A stretch of 22,624 bases of DNA, taken from assembly GCF_000003605.2 (NCBI RefSeq), contig NW_003152716.1:1-22624 (forward strand). Reading direction: 5' to 3'. The notes beneath the pieces were generated by a model, which had not been told where the DNA came from, did no database searches, and saw nothing but the letters and a program-made list of their open reading frames with translations. This DNA is from Saccoglossus kowalevskii (taxonomy: Eukaryota; Hemichordata; Enteropneusta; Harrimaniidae). Shown piece by piece: positions 17,624 through 22,624 of the stretch (its first letter is position 1; every line of letters starts with the position of its first letter). The position numbers were made by a program, and so were the translations under genes.

Positions 17624-18877
17624 ATGGCTAGTCCAGCAGTGGAAGAAACTCTACTGGCGGTGAGTGCACAGTTATATACTCTAGACATTGACAATTTGAT
17701 CGTGGTATTTGACCAGTTGAAAGTGACAGGGGAAACACCAGGGAAGACAAAATATGCCATCATTAGAGATATCCACCGCCATTTAGAAGGAGACTGGGCC
17801 GATGCCTTGGAAGATGGTGGATTGTCAATTCTGGTAGATTTGCTTGAAATCATGATTAAATTGACTGAAAATCAAAGGGCGGGAAATTCATCAGCTAATG
17901 AGACCCCTGGGAAAACTGATGAGGACCTAAGTACAACCAAAACTGCCACAGAAAAGATTTCCCAGGATAAAATTGTTGCAAAGTTACAAAGTGATTATGA
18001 GGCAGTACAGTTACAATTGTTGGAACTCACCAAGGCTACTGAGGGAAGAACAAATCAGGATGTAGGAGGGAAAGCAATGGTGTATACCAGAGAGTTTAAG
18101 ATTAGTGGACAGATTGGGAAACCTGATCAAAAGGATAAACTGACTTTCACCAGCTTGATACATCAAATTGAAAGTGGGATTAGTAGGGGATACCATGAAA
18201 GAGAAATCATTGAAGGTGTGATCAGGGCAATCAGTAGCCAAGAAGAGATACGTACCTACTTGGAAAGTACTAGCAATTTGACACTTCCTCGCTTAAGGTC
18301 ACTTCTTAGAGCACATTACAGGGAAAGGGAGGCCAAAGAACTGTACCAAGATCTCAGTAGGGCAACTCAGGACCCTAAAGAATCGCCCCAAAACTTTCTA
18401 TTTCTCATACTTGGCCTTCGACAGCGAGTTATATTTGCATCTAAGGCAGCTGATGCTACAATTAAATATGATCCAGCATTGGTAACTGACACCTTCCGTC
18501 AGGCTGTGGTGACTGGGTTAATTAATGACTCTATCAGAGCTGATGTACAACCATATTTGTTGGATGGTGACATTGATGATGAAAAATTGCTTGAAAAACT
18601 GAATGTTGCAGTCAAACATGAGGAAGAGAGGCAACGTAAACGATCATCAGGACGGGGTACTGCAGTCAGAGTTAATGCTGCAGAGGGTACATGTACCAGT
18701 CACATGTCAGCTGATCAGCTGATGGGAAAAAGAACTGTAACCATTGCTTTAGGTGTGGCAGCAGTGAGCACTTTAAAGCTGGATGCAAGTCACCAAGAAA
18801 ACAGGCAGGAAACGGAGATCGGTTACCCAGACGGGACATGGAGTAACCAAGCCACAAGACCAGTTCCAAACTTGTAA
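17624..18877 (+). pseudogene. gag: Deleted and frameshifted Gag, copy 3 (417 codons open)
   Basis: The first about 364 residues match Gag of copies 1 and 2, including the capsid-type region. At 18717 a 209-bp segment (9826-10034 of copy 2) is replaced by AGCT, a net loss of 205 bp that shifts the frame. The zinc knuckle is therefore read out of frame and lost, and the ORF ends on an unrelated 50-odd residue tail at 18877. A protein with capsid but no nucleocapsid could still form or interfere with particles, which is speculative. The slippery site is also mutated (AGGAAAC at 18807-18813). Confidence 0.92.
18708..18723 (+). repeat. 8-bp direct repeat at the gag deletion junction, copy 3
   Basis: CAGCTGAT occurs twice in a row at the junction, once from the left flank and once built from the filler plus the right flank. 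This looks like a short templated insertion made during end joining. Confidence 0.75.
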
Positions 18878-18977
18878 TAATTGCCGGAAACCAGATCAAG
18901 AAGTAAGTCAACAATGTTCTGCTTGTAATGCTGGTGCATACTGTTCCAATGACTGTCAAAAAGCCCCTTCCAGATAA
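18783..18977 (+). pseudogene. Truncated MYND-finger remnant, copy 3
   Basis: The first six zinc ligands (two C-x2-C pairs and the YC...C pair) are present. A 254-bp deletion, corresponding to 10281-10534 of copy 2, removes the final HxxxC, the MYND-Pol junction and the protease active site. The frame then ends after an unrelated Pro-Ser-Arg. The finger can no longer bind its second zinc normally. Confidence 0.85.
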
Positions 18978-20886
18978 TCAACTAAACCCAATTGAAGAAC
19001 TTCTTGAGATTGGTACAACCCTGAATGTGAAAGCGATGAATGGTACAGATATACCTTATTCAGGCTGGGTAGAGGTAGATTTTCATCTGACTTCCAGGGA
19101 TCCAGGTACCAAAGAATTAAAAGTACCAATGTTAGTCACTGCAGACTCCTCCAATGAACCAACTAGTCCTATCATTGGGTATAATGTTATAGAAGAGGTA
19201 TGCAAACAGTACGGCAATAGTAAAGATGACAACCCATGTATAAACTTGACAAATACTATATCCAACTCATTGAAATTGAAGAAAACACAAAATGCTCAAG
19301 CTGTGGTTAATTTAATTCAGCAGAATTATATGGATTGTGGCTATTTGGGCATAGTTAGATCTGGTAGACGAGGGGTGAAGGTCCAGGCAGGTCAGACAGT
19401 TGAAGTTAAATGTCCAGTTCGAACCGAACCAATTAAAGGGAAACAACCAGTGTTGTTTGAACCAAGTATAGAGAACCCTCTACAGGATGGCTTGGAAGTG
19501 AATGGACATTTAATTGACATAAGCCAGGGATCTGCACACCAAATCATTATTCCAGTGCATAACTCTACCAAACATGACATCATTCTTGCAAACCGGACAA
19601 TACTTGGACATCTTCAGTGGATTAAGTCACTTACCCCACTTGAAGTTAAACTTAAAGCTGAAACAAAGTCTGAGGTCAAGGTGAATTCCACCACAACCAC
19701 CCCTGAAATCAACCACAAATCATCAAGTGAGACTTTACCAGGTTCATGGAAACCACCTATTGATTTGAGTCATTTGTCTACTGAACAACAGGATATAGTA
19801 CAAAAAATGCTACAAGGAGAATCAGCTGTATTTGCAAAAAGTGATACAGACATTGGCTGCATTGAAGATCTGAAACTCCATATTCAGTTAAATGACAGTA
19901 CCCCTGTGCAACATAAATACAGATCTCTACCTAGACCTTTGTATGCAGAGGTAAAACAATACCTGGAAGATCTCATAAACCAAGGGTGGGTGAAGAAGTC
20001 AAGATCTGTTTATTCATCACCTGTTGTCTGTGTGAGGAAACGGGATGGAACATTGAGGCTCTGTATTGATTATCGTGAGCTTAATCAGAAAACACTACCA
20101 GACAGACAACCGATTCCGCGTATTCAGGATATTTTAGATAGGTTGGGAGGAAGTTCATGGTTCTCAGTAGTAGATCAAGGCAAGGCTTATCACCAGGGCT
20201 TCATGGATGAGGAGAGTCAGCCATTGACCGCTTTCATCACCCCATGGGGACAGTATGAATGGACCCGAATACCATTTGGCTTACGTAATGCACCAAATGG
20301 GTATCAACGCTATATGGAGGAATGCCTTGATGGGTTGAGTCATGATGTATGTGAGCCATATTTAGATGATGTGTTAGTTCACTCTAAAACATTTGAAGAT
20401 CATGTAGAAGACATCAGAAAAGTTCTACGCAGGCTCCACCAGCATGGTATCAAACTGAAGCCCAAAAAGTGCACCCTGTTTAAACGTAAAGTACGGTATT
20501 TAGGTAGGATAATCTCAGAAAAAGGGTATGAACCAGACTCAGAAGATACTATAGCTGTTCGAGCTTTGAAAGATAAGAAGCCAGCTACAGTAGGGGAACT
20601 CAGGAAATTATTAGGACTACTGGGTTACTTCCGTCAATATATCAAGGACTTTTCTAGAATAGCTAAACCTTTGTATGCTCTACTGACTGTTCCAACAAAC
20701 CAAGCTGATCAACCTATGAGGAAGGAGAACACCAAATCCCAAAGTAGAAAAGCGAAAGAACAGGCATCATCACACCATCCAATACAGTGGGAAAAATATC
20801 ATCAACAGATATTGAACACACTACTGGATCAACTAATAAACCCTCCAATATTAGATACCCCGACTTCAACAAACCTTACACCTTAG
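18967..20886 (+). pseudogene. pol: Pol remnant lacking the protease active site; RT largely intact, copy 3
   Basis: The frame holds from the 254-bp deletion junction through the second half of protease (without DTGS) and the whole RT palm, including the first catalytic Asp region and YLDD. The ORF that contains it opens at ATG 18928 in what was the MYND region, so its first residues are out-of-frame MYND sequence. It keeps the six codons missing from copy 1 (EELLEIG region). A 1-bp deletion near 20854 (TTAGATACC for TTAGGATACC) shifts the frame into a stop at 20884-20886. Without protease it is not a functional polyprotein. Confidence 0.9.
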
Positions 20887-21287
20887 TTACTGATGCTTCA
20901 AAAGATGGTTTAGGAGCTATGTTACATCAAAGACAGAATGGAAAATTAGTTGTCATAGGATACGGTTCAAGAACTCTAACACCTGCTGAACAGAATTATC
21001 ACATGCATTCTGGAAAACTAGAATTTCTCGCACTGAAATGGGCTGTCACAGAGAAATTCAGAGACTATTTGTACTATGCACCATCATTTATTGTTTATAC
21101 AGACAACAATCCTTTAACATACGTCTTAACGACTGCCAAGCTGAATGCAACAGGACACAGATGGGTAGCAGAGTTGGCAGACTTTAATTTTACGATAACA
21201 TACAACCCAGGCCGATCTAACACTGATGCCGATGTACTATCAATATGCGGCAAAATGCACAGAGCAAGTCTCCCAAGATATAATTAG
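20853..21287 (+). pseudogene. pol: RNase H segment of Pol, copy 3 (separate frame)
   Basis: After the 1-bp deletion the RNase H domain is read in a new frame. TDAS, the catalytic Glu segment and TDNNPL are present, and the last Asp before VLS is retained. A deletion of about 23 bp relative to copy 1 near 21242 removes the stretch after VLS and shifts the frame to a stop at 21285-21287. The domain itself looks complete. It retains the Asn that copy 1 lacks. Confidence 0.87.
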
Positions 21288-21843
21288 TGCTACAGTCCAA
21301 TCAGCCAATGCTATCCAGAACGGAACAACTGACTGGGCTCATGCAATTGCTTTGCCTCATAATGTTCAAGAAGACAGTCTGGGAAGTGCAACATCAACAA
21401 TAACACCAATGACGATACCTCAAATAAAGGCTGCTCAACAAGAAGATCAGGCAATTAACAAAATAAGTCAATACAAACAAAAGAAGTGTCACCCAACACA
21501 GGAAGAGCGCAGAGGAGAGTCACATGAGTGTAAAGCTCTTATGCGTGAGTGGAACAAGTTATTTCTAGATAAAAATGGCATCCTACGTCGGTGTACGTCA
21601 TCAGCTGTTCAACTCATTCTACCACACAAGTACAGGGGACTGGTTTATAAAAAACTCCATGAAGAAATGGGACATCTGGGAGTAGAGCGTGTTGTAAATC
21701 TGGCCAGACAACGATTCTATTGGCCACACATGCAGAGAGACATTGAGAAATACATAACCAAGCAATGTAAATGCATCAAACAGAAACCACCAAATGTCCA
21801 CGTAAAAGCACCATTAGTAAATATCAACAACTGTACCCTTTGA
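21242..21843 (+). pseudogene. pol: Integrase N-terminal (zinc-finger) segment of Pol, copy 3
   Basis: This frame runs from the spacer after RNase H to the integrase zinc finger. His-x4-His and the CKC pair are present. A 2-bp deletion near 21825-21830 shifts the frame to TGA 21841-21843, before the catalytic core. Confidence 0.87.
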
Positions 21844-22624
21844 AATGGTATCTATTGATTTCCTGCACTTGGAAAAGAGCACAGGTGGTTATGAATATAT
21901 TCTGTTACTTGTAGACCACTTTACTCGGTTTGCACAAGCCTACCCAACAACAAACAAGGTGGGGAAAACAGTAGCAGATATATATTCAATGATTTCATTC
22001 CACGCTTTGGATACCCTGCAAAAATTCATCACGATCAAGGGGGTGAATTCGAAAATCAGTTTTTTAGAAGATTACAGCAGGTGGCTGGAATGAAAGCTTC
22101 AAGGACTACACCATATCACCCTATGGGGAATGGACAGGTAGAGAGGATGAACAGAACACTGCTGTCTATGTTAAGGACACTGCCAGAAAAACAGAAGTCT
22201 AGATGGAAGGAATCAGTAAACAAAATGGTGCATGCCTATAATTGCACTAGAAATGACGCAGCTGGATTTTCACCACACTATCTATTGTTTGGACGATCTC
22301 CAAGATTACCTGTGGATGTTCTGTTTCAACTAGAGGAAAAGGAACAGTCTGGTAGTCACCAAAATTATGTTTCCAGGTGGCAGACTAGTATGAACCAGGC
22401 ATATAAGCTGGCAGCTGAAAGTGCAAACAAACAAGCAGAGAGAGGGAAGAGGTACTATGACCATAAAATACATAGTACTATTTTTCAACCAGATGACAGA
22501 GTCTTGATACGAAATCTTAGCCAACGTGGAGGACCGGGTAAACTACGGTCATACTGGGAAGACAAGATCCATATTGTAACAGATAGAAAGGAAGATGACA
22601 AACTGAACCTGAAAATGGTGATGG
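21844..22624 (+). pseudogene. pol: Integrase core and C-terminal segment of Pol, copy 3, cut by window end
   Basis: The first core Asp segment is read in one frame from 21845. A 1-bp loss near 21980 (GATATATATTC for GATAAAATATTC) shifts the frame before the second Asp. From about 22090 another frame is open to the window end and contains the QVERMNR segment with the core Glu and the start of the GPY/F-like module. Near 22598 about 13 bp are missing relative to copy 2, and one A is missing just after. The copy is a dead integrase. Confidence 0.87.

Larger units (their letters stand above)
16913..22624 (+). mobile_element. Ty3/gypsy-type LTR retrotransposon, copy 3 (truncated by window end, heavily deleted)
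   Basis: The copy starts at LTR-3 and runs off the right edge within the integrase GPY/F-like region. Relative to copy 2 it lacks 209 bp of gag (replaced by 4 bp) and 254 bp covering the MYND end and protease active site. It also has small frameshifting deletions in RNase H, the RNase H-integrase spacer and integrase. It cannot encode an autonomous element, although its LTR, PBS and leader remain and could let it be mobilised in trans. Its 3' LTR is not in the window. Confidence 0.95.

Noticed and set aside
1..22624. CRISPR array, prokaryotic operon or phage
   Set aside because: The repeats are LTRs and whole elements. Polyadenylation signals, LINE sequence and Ty3/gypsy domains point to an animal genome.

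Overview
The window is animal retrotransposon DNA: three copies of one Ty3/gypsy-type LTR retrotransposon, all on the + strand, head to tail and sharing single LTRs (LTR-internal-LTR-internal-LTR-internal). The base composition is AT-rich. The element has no chromodomain and ends its integrase in a GPY/F-like module. A fragment of a non-LTR (LINE) retrotransposon sits inside the first LTR. Together these suggest an animal genome, probably an aquatic invertebrate, but the species cannot be read from the sequence. I see no host gene. Both window edges cut the array.

Layout: LTR-1 (1-809, left end outside the window, split by a LINE fragment at 135-631); copy 1 (PBS 814-831, Gag 1006-2433, MYND-finger ORF 2370-2642, Pol 2643-7073 with its tail frame running to 7410, 3' non-coding region, polypurine tract 8016-8028); LTR-2 (8029-8536); copy 2 (PBS 8541-8558, Gag 8733-10160, MYND fused to Pol from 10097 and broken, tail ending 16295, PPT 16900-16912); LTR-3 (16913-17426); copy 3 (PBS 17431-17448, deleted Gag, MYND remnant, Pol without the protease active site, cut by the window end).

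How the genes work together: Gag (capsid plus zinc knuckle) forms the particle. A candidate -1 frameshift signal, GGGAAAC followed after 7 nt by a possible H-type pseudoknot, lies in the Gag/MYND overlap. It would feed Gag into a small MYND zinc-finger module that precedes protease, reverse transcriptase, RNase H and integrase. In copy 1 a single TAA separates MYND from protease in the same frame; in copy 2 that codon is AAA and the two are fused. First-strand priming would use tRNA-Pro: the 18-nt PBS is the same sequence used by murine leukaemia virus-type gammaretroviruses. There is no env gene.

Copy 1 is close to intact, with small lesions. Copy 2 has an in-frame stop, an exact 1158-bp (386-codon) tandem duplication inside pol, two copies of a CGA-to-TGA stop, and three frameshifting deletions. 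Copy 3 has lost 209 bp of gag and 254 bp spanning the MYND end and protease active site, and has several frameshifts. The most interesting points are the MYND module between Gag and Pol, the frameshift signal, the stop/sense difference at the MYND-protease junction, and the shared-LTR array.
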